A DNA stretch of 34,800 nt, from assembly GCA_000482145.1 (NCBI GenBank), contig AUXH01000147.1, positions 1 to 34,800 on the forward strand, given 5' to 3'. Under the pieces are notes generated by a model, which did no database searches, was not told the DNA's origin, and saw only the letters and a program-made list of their open reading frames with translations. The DNA comes from Strigomonas culicis. Lineage: Eukaryota > Euglenozoa > Kinetoplastea > Trypanosomatida > Trypanosomatidae. The position numbers were made by a program, and so were the translations under genes. Positions 26,940 through 34,622 of this stretch are shown in pieces; positions within the stretch are counted from its first letter, which is position 1; every line of letters begins with the position of its first letter.

Positions 26940-28640
26940 ATGAAAAACCTGCAGCCTCTGTCCAACCGCATGCCGGCCGCGGCGGGCTCCAGTCTCGCGC
27001 ATGTGAAGACGCAGCAGCTGGCGCGCGAAGAGGAAGAGAAGCGACGGCTGCGCCGCGTGAAGGGCGCCGTCGTGTTGGCGGCGCAGTTCCTGCTGGACCA
27101 GGGCTATGTGAACGCGCTACAGACACTGCAGCAGGAAAGCGGCGTCACGCTCAGCACCATGTGCGTCGCGGACAACATCGATCTCCTCACCATCCTCGGG
27201 GAGTATGAAGAGTACTACGAGTGGAAGTACCAGCGCAAGCCCAAGCTCTTCCGCATGCGCAGTGGGCAGGATGAGGAACCGGTGCGGGTCGTGACAGAGG
27301 GCGGTGAGAAGCTGCTCGTGCGGAAGAACAAGTCGGGCGGCGGCAGCAGCGCCCCGGCCTCCGCGCCGCCGTCCGCCGGCAGCCACGCGTACGGCTACGG
27401 CACGGGCGACGTGCCTGCCGCCGCCCACGAGGGCAAGCTCGCCCCGCTGCGGCCGGCCGGCGGCGTGCCGCGCACCCTGAACAAGGCGAGGGAGCCGCCG
27501 GCGAAGCGGCAGAAGGAGGGGAGCGGCGGCGGGGGCGACAGCATGGACTTGGATTTCAATCTGGAGGGACAGAAGATGCAGCTCGTGGATGGCGGCGAGT
27601 TGGCTGGCCTCGGCCACACGGACGACGACGATGCGCCGGGCAGCTTCTACGGCAAGGCGCTGAAGCCACTGCCGGTCTTCCCCACCGCCGAGCTGGCGGA
27701 GCTCGCGGCCACCATCATGCGTGACATCCTTGTCACGGACCCTGCCGTGCACTGGCAGGACATCGCCGAGCTCGACAGCGCGAAGCAGCTGCTGAAGGAG
27801 GCGGTGGTGATGCCGGTCCGGTACCCGGAGCTCTTCGAGGGCATGGTGCGGCCGTGGAAGGGCATTCTGCTCTTCGGGCCGCCCGGCACCGGCAAGACGC
27901 TGCTCGCGAAGGCGGTCGCGACGGAGTGCCGCACGACCTTCTTCAACATCTCCGCCTCCTCCGTCGTCAGCAAGTGGCGCGGCGACTCGGAGAAGCTGAT
28001 CCGCATGCTCTTCGACCTCGCGGTCCACTACGCACCGAGCACCATCTTCATCGACGAGATCGACTCGATCATGTCCGCGCGCAGCAGCGAGGGCGAGCAC
28101 GAGGGCTCGCGCCGCATGAAGACGGAGCTGCTCACGCAGATGGACGGGCTGTCGAAGCGGCAGGGCGGCGACGTCGTCTTCGTCCTCGCGGCGAGCAATG
28201 TGCCATGGGACCTCGACGCGGCGATGCTGCGGCGGCTGGAGAAGCGCATCCTCGTGACGCTGCCCACCGCCCACGCGCGGGAGCTCATTTTCCACAAGCT
28301 GCTGTGGGCAAAGGTGTGGGACCCGGAGCGGTTCGACTGGGGCACCTGCGCGGCGCGCACCGCGGATATGTCCGCCGCCGACGTCGACGTCGTCTGCCGC
28401 GAGGCCATGATGCGGCCGGTGCGCAAGATGATTGAGCGGCTCGAGGGCGTCCGGCAGCGCACCGCCAACGCGCAGCAGGCGCGGCTGGAGCTGGAGCAGC
28501 TGAAGCTCTCGCAGGAGTCGCGCGTGACCGTGGCCGATGTGGAGGCCAGCATCGGCTGCACCAAGACGAGTGTGCGCAAGGAAGACCTGCAGCGCTATGA
28601 GGTGTGGACGGCGCAGTACGGCTCTGGGATGTCCACTTAG
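26940..28640 (+). CDS. KATNAL2: Katanin p60-like AAA ATPase, KATNAL2 type
   Basis: A 566-aa microtubule-severing-type AAA ATPase. The start is the first ATG after the splice acceptor. An N-terminal LisH motif lies at about residues 41-70 (AAQFLLDQGYVNALQTLQQESG). It is followed by VADNIDLLTILGEYEEYYEWKY, which closely follows the segment after LisH in KATNAL2 and separates it from KATNA1/KATNAL1, which have a MIT-like N-terminus. A Pro/Gly/Ser-rich linker runs to about 240. The AAA domain has Walker A GPPGTGKT (313-320), Walker B IFIDEID with Asp372 and Glu373, the RRMKTELLTQMDG helix and an arginine-finger region (LDAAMLRRLEKRI). The C-terminus carries the Vps4-type helical end. All ATPase residues look intact. 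Role by family: tubulin remodelling at cilia or flagella and the cell cortex. Confidence 0.9.
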   Translation: MKNLQPLSNRMPAAAGSSLAHVKTQQLAREEEEKRRLRRVKGAVVLAAQFLLDQGYVNALQTLQQESGVTLSTMCVADNIDLLTILGEYEEYYEWKYQRKPKLFRMRSGQDEEPVRVVTEGGEKLLVRKNKSGGGSSAPASAPPSAGSHAYGYGTGDVPAAAHEGKLAPLRPAGGVPRTLNKAREPPAKRQKEGSGGGGDSMDLDFNLEGQKMQLVDGGELAGLGHTDDDDAPGSFYGKALKPLPVFPTAELAELAATIMRDILVTDPAVHWQDIAELDSAKQLLKEAVVMPVRYPELFEGMVRPWKGILLFGPPGTGKTLLAKAVATECRTTFFNISASSVVSKWRGDSEKLIRMLFDLAVHYAPSTIFIDEIDSIMSARSSEGEHEGSRRMKTELLTQMDGLSKRQGGDVVFVLAASNVPWDLDAAMLRRLEKRILVTLPTAHARELIFHKLLWAKVWDPERFDWGTCAARTADMSAADVDVVCREAMMRPVRKMIERLEGVRQRTANAQQARLELEQLKLSQESRVTVADVEASIGCTKTSVRKEDLQRYEVWTAQYGSGMST

Positions 28641-28839
28641 ATTTGTACAGTATCGCTTCTTCTTTCTTTTTTTCTTCTTTTTAAGCAGTGCTTTTTTTTT
28701 TTTAGTATGTCCTGCTGCTGCACATCTTTTTCTTTAGAGTGTCATGTGCATTACGCATACATGTAATATCTTTCTTCTCCTATTTCTATTTCTGCTGAAA
28801 AAAAAAAGAACCCTTCGAGTTTTTACATCTTTCTATATT

Positions 28840-28880
28840 CTCTCTTTTTTTTTCTCTTACGTTTCACGCACACGCTACAG
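28840..28880 (+). promoter_or_regulatory. Predicted trans-splice acceptor (array gene 1)
   Basis: A T/C tract around 28840-28863 is followed by GCTACAG, with the AG at 28879-28880. The first ATG after it is at 28900. Confidence 0.6.
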
Positions 28881-28899
28881 CCCTGTATTGCTGCACACG

Positions 28900-29550
28900 A
28901 TGCGCATGATGCCCCCCTTCCCCATGTACTCCCTCCGCAGTGCCCCGTTGCTGCTGATGCTGCTGCTGCTCGTTGCCTGTGCGGCGGCTGGCAGCTCCAC
29001 AGACCACCGCGCGAACAGGGGCGGCAACGACGACGGTGTCAGCAACAGCGCATCCTCCGACTGGTCGCCGACTGTAGACGCCGCGGTCCACATACGCATC
29101 TACAGACACATCTACTCCGGTGGCAGTGGCAGTTATCGTTGCAAACGAGATTGCATTATTATATTGTGCTGCACGTTCATTGGCACCCCTGTTGTTGTCT
29201 TCGGGGCCATCTTTCTTTTTTTTAAATGTAATAAACGCCCCCTAGGCAAACCTGTGTGCTCTTGCTGCTGCCGCTGCTTCCGGAAGCAGAAAAACGCACG
29301 TCATGCGCCTGACAACGACGGGTCGAGCGAGGAGATACCGATGGCGGTGGTGCCCTCTTCTGTCACCGGCATCGTCATCAACACGGATTACAAGCCAGAC
29401 GGCGCGCAGTACTACGCCAACAACGACAACGAAGAGCAGAGCAGCTACAGCAACCGCAGCCGCGGCAGCCAGGAGGGCGCGCCGTCCTTGCACACCCCCA
29501 CCGACTCTCCGTGCCCCGCCCAGGACGACCGCGCAGGCACGCCTGTGTGA
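28900..29550 (+). CDS. Array gene 1: small type I membrane protein
   Basis: A 216-aa protein of an unrecognised family shared with the next three genes. The start is ambiguous. The first ATG after the acceptor is 28900, but the paralogue downstream aligns its start with the ATG at 28924 (MYSLRSAPLLL). A Leu-rich signal peptide ends near VACAAA (25-30). A Ser/Asn/Asp-rich ectodomain of about 50 residues follows, then a membrane helix at about 86-108. It then has a Cys-rich juxtamembrane block (CSCCCRCFR, 120-128), the most divergent version in the array but the richest in Cys, making palmitoylation plausible. The tail contains VTGIV (155-159) and several Tyr and Ser residues. There is no recognisable enzymatic domain. 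A surface or endosomal adaptor is a guess. Confidence 0.75.
   Translation: MRMMPPFPMYSLRSAPLLLMLLLLVACAAAGSSTDHRANRGGNDDGVSNSASSDWSPTVDAAVHIRIYRHIYSGGSGSYRCKRDCIIILCCTFIGTPVVVFGAIFLFFKCNKRPLGKPVCSCCCRCFRKQKNARHAPDNDGSSEEIPMAVVPSSVTGIVINTDYKPDGAQYYANNDNEEQSSYSNRSRGSQEGAPSLHTPTDSPCPAQDDRAGTPV
28912..28995 (+). repeat. Direct repeat unit: signal-peptide region (copy A)
   Basis: This stretch is nearly the same as 30156-30248, apart from a few substitutions and a short indel in the CTG-rich Leu codons. The match starts upstream of the second gene's ATG and covers the whole signal peptide. Confidence 0.8.
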
Positions 29551-29657
29551 CGAGGCACCGCGGGACAAGATGCACCTTTCTTTATTTCTTGCTTGTTTTC
29601 TTTCTTTTTGTTTTTCATGCTATATTGCTTTCCTTTTGCGATTCTTGTTTTTGCACT

Positions 29658-29683
29658 TTATTATTATTATTACTATTATTATT
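29658..29683. repeat. (TTA)n microsatellite
   Basis: About eight TTA/ATT units, with one TAC interruption, in array spacer 1. Confidence 0.85.
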
Positions 29684-29953
29684 GGGACGTCAAGGTTGTT
29701 GTTACTCTTCCTTTGTTTTGTTTCGTTTCTAATATACATATTTGTATACATACTGGGTAGTGTGGTGCCATTTAGGGAACGGAAAAAGGAAAGCATGTGC
29801 GTGTGGTGTTATGTCTCTTGGTTTTACATCAGTGAACATACAATGTTGTGTATGTGGTACGTTCTTTGTGCTCATCAACAAGTGCGGGAAGAATACTCTT
29901 TGTCCTTTCTCTCTCCTGTTCTTTCTTTTTTTACACTTCTTACCCTTTTGATA

Positions 29954-29956
<3 letters not shown>

Positions 29957-29987
<31 letters not shown>
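29957..29987. repeat. (GT)n microsatellite
   Basis: Fifteen GT units about 180 bases upstream of array gene 2. Confidence 0.95.
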
Positions 29988-29988
<1 letters not shown>

Positions 29989-30086
29989 ATATGCGTTGAG
30001 TAACAAGCAGAACCCTCACCCCAAGGGAGAGTATACAAAAGAAACCAAAAGAATACACCTATTTTCGTACATCCTTTTCATTTTTG

Positions 30087-30144
30087 CGATTTTTCCTTTT
30101 TTTGCGTTTTTTTTTTCTTTAATACTACCTCCATACACATAAAG
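30087..30144 (+). promoter_or_regulatory. Predicted trans-splice acceptor (array gene 2)
   Basis: A T-dominated tract (30087-30120) is followed by the first AG at 30143-30144, leaving a 23-nt 5' UTR before the ATG at 30168. Confidence 0.5.
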
Positions 30145-30155
30145 CGATCACTCTG

Positions 30156-30248
30156 TCCCCCTTCCGCATGTACTCCCGCCGCAGTGCCCCGCTGCTGCTG
30201 CTGATTCTGCTGCTGCTGCTCGTTGCCTGTGTGGCGGCCAGCCGCTCC
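30156..30248 (+). repeat. Direct repeat unit: signal-peptide region (copy B)
   Basis: Second copy of the unit at 28912-28995. In copy A the bases before the aligned ATG read M-P-P-F-P. Here the same bases read S-P-P-F-R and fall in the 5' UTR. Confidence 0.8.
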
Positions 30249-31007
30249 CCCGACCACCCCGCCGCCACCGACACGCGCCGGGGGCACATGCCGCGGTCGA
30301 CGCCGACGTGCACGCCAGCGGGGGTGCCGCACGGCGGCGGGCCGCGCGGCGGCCCCGGCAGCCACCGCCACCCGGAGCCCAACGGCGCGGAGGCCTGTGG
30401 CTCCGTCTGCACCGTCGTGGCGCCGGTCTGCTTCACCCTCACGCTGCTGAGCGTCGCGCTGATGGCCGTCTGCTGCTGCCGCCGCCACCGCGTCTGCTGC
30501 TTCCGCCGCCGCGCCGGCGGGCTGGACGCGTCGGACGACGACGATCGCGACGCGGTGACGGATGCGCTGCCGCGGGACGGTGGTGCGGTCGCGGCGCTGC
30601 AGCGCGCGCGCAAGGCGCGGCCCACTCCGCTGCATGTCGTGACCGGCGTCGTCACGTACAACCCCGTGCCGCAACAGGAGCAGCCGCCGCACTACGGCAT
30701 CGTGCTGACGGCCGGCGACGTCATCGTGAAGGGCCTGGCAGAGGACAACGCCGACGCGCAGGCAGGCAGGCCGTACTTTCAGTACTTGGCAGACCCCGCC
30801 AACGCCGCGGCGGCCGCTCAAGTGACGCCGTCGACGGCGGCCATCTTTGCGGCCGCCGCCGCCGCGGCTGCCGGTATTGATACGGACACGGTAGCGCGGC
30901 CGCATGGTGGTCGACCCTGCGGAGGCCAGGAGGACAGCGACAGTCAACAGGAGGGACGAAGCTCGGAAGCCGACGTTAGCCATGACGCCTTGATGAATGA
31001 GTTCTAA
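30168..31007 (+). CDS. Array gene 2: small type I membrane protein
   Basis: A 279-aa paralogue of array gene 1. The signal peptide (MYSRRSAPLLL to about residue 24) matches gene 1 closely, and the few residues after it are also alike (SRSPDHPAAT against GSSTDHRAN). The ectodomain is Pro/Gly/His/Arg-rich with three or four Cys. The membrane helix is at about 81-101, followed by CCCRRHRVCCFRRR (102-115), the clearest copy of the juxtamembrane motif. The tail carries an acidic DDDD patch, then VTGVV (158-162), a PPHY string and an Ala-rich stretch encoded by GCC/GCG. It ends in an acidic segment. The function is not recognised. Confidence 0.78.
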   Translation: MYSRRSAPLLLLILLLLLVACVAASRSPDHPAATDTRRGHMPRSTPTCTPAGVPHGGGPRGGPGSHRHPEPNGAEACGSVCTVVAPVCFTLTLLSVALMAVCCCRRHRVCCFRRRAGGLDASDDDDRDAVTDALPRDGGAVAALQRARKARPTPLHVVTGVVTYNPVPQQEQPPHYGIVLTAGDVIVKGLAEDNADAQAGRPYFQYLADPANAAAAAQVTPSTAAIFAAAAAAAAGIDTDTVARPHGGRPCGGQEDSDSQQEGRSSEADVSHDALMNEF

Positions 31008-31882
31008 ACGTCGTCGGTTCTCTTTTTGTGTATGCGGTTTCTTTCTTCTTCTTTTTGTCTTGTTTGGCCTACTCTCATACAGTATTGGCCCCCCGCGTGT
31101 GAATGTCATTTTTTATTATTATTGATTTATTAATTGTGAGTGTGTGTTTTTCCTTTTTGAGTTGTAAATTATGTGTGTTTATAACACTGCGATTATAACA
31201 TAGTTCAAGTGTTTTTTGTTATTGTCATTATTCATGCTATTATTTTATTATAATTTCCATAGTTTTGTCGATGTTGTTGCTGTTCCTGGAGGTGATATAC
31301 GCACATAAGTGGAAAATGGAAAAGAGGAAAGAGAGGTGCGTTTGGAGGAATCAATTGTGCATCCCTTCACGCACAATGAGAAAAAAGAACCTCAAAACAG
31401 TATATACCATGCACAATGCGGCTAACTCTCTCGATGTCGAGGTTACATGTTACGTATATGCGTATATAGCCGCGAATAAAGCCGTTTCTCTTTCTTTCTC
31501 TCTGTTCTGTTGCACTTATGGCTCCCCTTTAATCGCACATGCAACGACACTCCTATATACATATTTACATATACATATATGTATGTATGAATTCGTTCCG
31601 TCTTACAACGCGTGTGGTGCTCTTTTTAATATGTATTTGTATTAATAGTTTTTGTAAACTTTACTTGCGTGTGTCCAACTTTCTTATTACTATTATTATT
31701 ATGGATGATGTTGGTGTTTGTTTGCTTGATCATCTCCCTCGTGCTAGCAGTGTCAAACGACTGAGTTCGAGTCCGTCCTATGTTCCTCTTTAATGTACAC
31801 CCACAACGACGATGCGACTGTCTTCTTTCTCTCTTCATCCTGTTCTAAAGGGTACCCTTGTTTTTTTTTCTTTATTGGCTTG

Positions 31883-31913
<31 letters not shown>

Positions 31914-32054
31914 GTTTCCTATTGTTATTTCAAAGCTATTAAAAGGAAAAAAGCGCTTAGTGCTATACTCACACATATACATATATACGTACACATACAC
32001 ACATATATATAAAGTCATTTTTCCTTGGACCTCGACGTTTAGACGATTCTCACG
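31008..32054. other. Array spacer 2, over 1 kb
   Basis: A 1047-base AT-rich spacer. It holds a 7-bp inverted repeat (31354-31360 with 31371-31377), TTA repeats and alternating CA/TA runs near 31975-32010. Short open frames (for example 31265-31645) have AT-rich composition unlike the genes and no family motifs. No tRNA or spliced-leader RNA was found. Confidence 0.6.
31890..31912. repeat. (TTA)n microsatellite
   Basis: About seven TTA units in spacer 2, between T-runs. Confidence 0.9.
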
Positions 32055-32906
32055 ATGCACCCCTCGCCTGCCTCGCTGATGAGCGTCGCGGCCCTGCTGC
32101 TGCTGCTGCTGACGGCCATGATTCCACTCGCGACCGCCGCCTGGGGGTCAGCGGGCAACAACGGTGGCTTCAACAATAACAACGAGGGTTGGGATTGGAC
32201 CTCCCTCACAAGCAGCACGACGACCTCCGCGCCGTCCGGAGGCACCACGGTCACGGATACCGATACAGACACCAGCAGCTTCAACATGAAGCTAATCCTC
32301 ATCTTTGTGCCCACCGCCGCCGGCGTGTTCCTTGTCCTCGTGCTTGCCATCATCCTCTTGTTCTGCCGCCGCTACAACCGCTGCTGCTTCTACCGTCCGC
32401 CGACCCCGCCGGCGGCGGCGGAGGGTGACCGGACCGTCTACGACGGCGCGTACTACGAGCGCCACGGCGGCAACTACCCCCCGGCGGAGCCCTACTCGCC
32501 TGCACAGCAGCAGCGCGACCGCGCGGCCGGCGCCACCAACGCGGTGCGCCGCGGCTTCGTGCTCTTTATGGGCGGCTTGGAGATGGACCCCGTCGCGGCG
32601 GCCGACGCACGCGCGCCGACCAACGACCAGTCCCTCACGAGCCACTTTTACTACACCGCGAACCCCCTCAACGAGGCGCAGGAAAAGGAGGGAGGGGAGA
32701 CCGGCCAGCTCGGCAGCACGTCGAACGGTAGCACCCCTAACGAGAGCGACGACGATAGGAGTGAGGTCGCGGCGCCGCCGCCGCATCCGGGGCTGACGCC
32801 GCGCCGGGCGCAGAAATCGAAGAGGAGTGAGGAGAAGGAAGAAGAGGAGGAGATGGTGATGGAGGACGTTACAGAGGGCGGTAACCGCATTGTCGGTGAT
32901 CAGTAA
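32055..32906 (+). CDS. Array gene 3: small type I membrane protein
   Basis: A 283-aa member with the same layout but the most divergent sequence. The signal peptide is about residues 8-29 (VAALLLLLL core, ending ATAA). The ectodomain is Asn/Gly then Ser/Thr-rich, with a TDTDTDT stretch. The membrane helix is at about 79-103, followed by FCRRYNRCCFYRPP (103-116), which keeps the C-R-R-x3-C-C-F pattern. The tail has Tyr/Pro-rich segments (YYERHGG, YPPAEPYSP), a GFVLFMGG block and a strongly acidic and basic C-terminus. Unlike its neighbours it lacks the clear V-[TA]-G-[IV]-V motif. The final codons form one arm of a 14-bp inverted repeat. Confidence 0.78.
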   Translation: MHPSPASLMSVAALLLLLLTAMIPLATAAWGSAGNNGGFNNNNEGWDWTSLTSSTTTSAPSGGTTVTDTDTDTSSFNMKLILIFVPTAAGVFLVLVLAIILLFCRRYNRCCFYRPPTPPAAAEGDRTVYDGAYYERHGGNYPPAEPYSPAQQQRDRAAGATNAVRRGFVLFMGGLEMDPVAAADARAPTNDQSLTSHFYYTANPLNEAQEKEGGETGQLGSTSNGSTPNESDDDRSEVAAPPPHPGLTPRRAQKSKRSEEKEEEEEMVMEDVTEGGNRIVGDQ

Positions 32907-32955
32907 GAAAGAAGGAGGTACAACAATATGTTATTGAAACGGCCCTCTGTAACGT
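32866..32955 (+). repeat. 14-bp perfect inverted repeat around the array gene 3 stop codon
   Basis: The left arm 32866-32879 (ACGTTACAGAGGGC) is the exact reverse complement of 32942-32955. The 62-nt loop includes the TAA at 32904-32906. In RNA it would form a long-stem hairpin linking the coding end to the 3' UTR. Confidence 0.85.
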
Positions 32956-33501
32956 GACAAAACAGTGAAAAATGACATATAGTTATATGAAGCAATGCAT
33001 CATATTTTATGTCTATCAATACTGAAAGAAGCAATCAAAACAATAACAGAAAGAACGCGTGTGTTTAGTTTTTTTTTTCCTTCTTTCTCTCTTGTAGGGC
33101 TTTTTATGCTTGTTTATTTGCCTGTTTTTCTTTTTTTTTCTGGTTACAACCTTGATTCTATGTGTATACATTTATACGAGTCAAGTTTAAAAAGAGACGT
33201 AAAAGCAGAACACAACAAAAAAAAGTGTAAAATGACCCTGAGCTAGCCTGAGATAGAATGAGGCATCCACATAACTGTTGCAAACCTGCTTAAAGAAACA
33301 AAGTGAGTATTTAGATATTCTCATTTTTTTGAGCTTTATTTATACTTTTCCTTTCTTTGAACTCTTTTTTTTTACTATTTAATGTGAACTATTGATTCAA
33401 AACATGTATGTATGCCATACATATATGTCTTTTTTTTATTTCTTTTTTGGTGTTGACATTTGGTTAGTATCCATCTTTCAAAATCCGAAACACAATTGTA
33501 C

Positions 33502-33504
<3 letters not shown>

Positions 33505-33525
<21 letters not shown>
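33505..33525. repeat. (TA)n microsatellite
   Basis: About ten AT/TA units in spacer 3. Confidence 0.9.
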
Positions 33526-33537
<12 letters not shown>

Positions 33538-33832
33538 TATTACTCCGTATCTGCATTTTTTTTTTACTCATTGCCAAACTACAGCGTGTGTTCCTATATA
33601 TTATCTCTCGTATTATATAATAATAATATATGTTTTTTTTTTGTATCTCTTTTCTGATGAAAGTATGCTCTTTTTTTTTTAACCTCTCGGTTTAAACGTT
33701 TACTCTTATCCCCTCTCCTCGTAAGTGTTGTGGCTCTCCTTTCCCCGTATTCTCCTTTTCAAGCAGTGCTTATAATCAAGTAATAAGATTGTTTTCGTCC
33801 TCCCCTTTTACGTCTTTCTTCTTCTTTTTCTT

Positions 33833-33863
<31 letters not shown>
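33833..33863. repeat. (AC)n(AT)n compound microsatellite
   Basis: Nine AC units run directly into six or seven AT units, about 75 bases upstream of array gene 4. Confidence 0.9.
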
Positions 33864-33884
33864 CCTCTAATAGCATTGCTCTTT

Positions 33885-33919
33885 CACTTTTGCACACACA
33901 AAAACCTCTTCTTCGCCAG
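33885..33919 (+). promoter_or_regulatory. Predicted trans-splice acceptor (array gene 4)
   Basis: C/T-rich stretches (33881-33890 and 33905-33915) lead to GCCAG with the AG at 33918-33919. It leaves a 19-nt 5' UTR before the ATG at 33939 and makes the upstream in-frame extension from 33789 unlikely. Confidence 0.55.
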
Positions 33920-33938
33920 TAGCATATCCTCTCTATTC

Positions 33939-34622
33939 ATGTATCTCCGTACCACTGTGCTGCTGCTGCTGCTGTCGCTGCTCGTGGCCTGTGCGGCGGC
34001 CGGCCGCCCGTTGGACCCCGCGGCGACGGGCGGCGACGGGCCGTCCTTCACCGACCCTGCACCGCCGGACATGGGCTTTTATGACTCCAACTACCATGAG
34101 TATTCCTATGTTTACTATACCACCACCTCTCGGCCGAGGACCACCTATACCTTCCCGTATCTGTATACCGTCTTCATCGTCCTTGGCGGAATCGCCTTCC
34201 TTGTTACAGTCATTGTCTATTGCTGTAGGCGGCAGGGCGTGTGTTGCTTTCGCACCCCCCAACCCACCGACGGACAAGGCGCCCACACACAGCCCTACAG
34301 CGTGCCCGGCAATCCTCCGAATATGGACAATACCGCCTACGGGGGGTACAGCGCGGCGCCCCCGAACGCCTACGGGGCCCCACCCCCACCCTCCTACGGT
34401 GGACCGGTGGATAACAGCAATAATGGGAATTACTACTACAATTACAACAACACGACCGGCGCACCGAGCAACGCCACCGTGGCGGGCGTGGTGGTGGCCA
34501 ACAGCGTCGCGGAGACGAACCCGTACGGCCAGGGTGAGCCCTGTGCCTACACACCGAATCCAACCGCGGTTGCTCAGAATACAGATGGCAACCCGCAGGG
34601 GGGCAGAATCAATGCCTTGTAG
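33939..34622 (+). CDS. Array gene 4: small type I membrane protein
   Basis: A 227-aa member. The signal peptide MYLRTTVLLLLLSLLVACAAAG closely matches genes 1 and 2, and the residues after it (RPLDPAAT) match gene 2 (RSPDHPAAT). The ectodomain is Tyr/Ser/Thr-rich (SNYHEYSYVYYTTTSR). The membrane helix is at about 74-94, followed by CCRRQGVCCFR (95-105), the consensus juxtamembrane block. The tail is Pro/Tyr/Asn-rich with a PPSY motif (150-153), which fits the WW-domain ligand PPxY, two potential N-x-T sites that would be cytosolic, and VAGVVV (181-186). It superficially resembles animal Shisa/WBP1-type adaptors in layout, but homology to them is not claimed. Confidence 0.8.
   Translation: MYLRTTVLLLLLSLLVACAAAGRPLDPAATGGDGPSFTDPAPPDMGFYDSNYHEYSYVYYTTTSRPRTTYTFPYLYTVFIVLGGIAFLVTVIVYCCRRQGVCCFRTPQPTDGQGAHTQPYSVPGNPPNMDNTAYGGYSAAPPNAYGAPPPPSYGGPVDNSNNGNYYYNYNNTTGAPSNATVAGVVVANSVAETNPYGQGEPCAYTPNPTAVAQNTDGNPQGGRINAL

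Larger units (their letters stand above)
29551..30167. other. Array spacer 1
   Basis: A 617-base T-rich spacer with a (TTA)n stretch near 29658-29683, a (GT)n repeat and a T-rich tract before the next gene. No decayed gene copy or RNA gene was recognised. Confidence 0.65.
32907..33938. other. Array spacer 3, about 1 kb
   Basis: A 1032-base AT-rich spacer. It contains the right arm of the inverted repeat, many T8-T10 runs, (TA)n at 33505-33525 and (AC)n(AT)n at 33833-33863. No decayed family copy or RNA gene was recognised. Confidence 0.6.

Noticed and set aside
28744..28899. In-frame upstream extension of array gene 1 that looks like a second hydrophobic leader
   Set aside because: It is translated T-rich splice tract. 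The acceptor at 28880 removes it.
28972..28983. LVAC resembling a bacterial lipoprotein lipobox in the array signal peptides
   Set aside because: The genes are eukaryotic in structure, and the string is better explained as the end of a normal signal peptide. It is also absent in array gene 3.
31265..31645. 126-codon open frame in array spacer 2 as a decayed family member
   Set aside because: It has no Leu-rich signal peptide followed by CCRRxxxCCF, and its composition is AT-rich like the surrounding spacer.
31761..31777. GTTCGAGTCC, like a tRNA B box
   Set aside because: Flanking bases do not form a T-arm stem, and no matching A box or acceptor stem is present.
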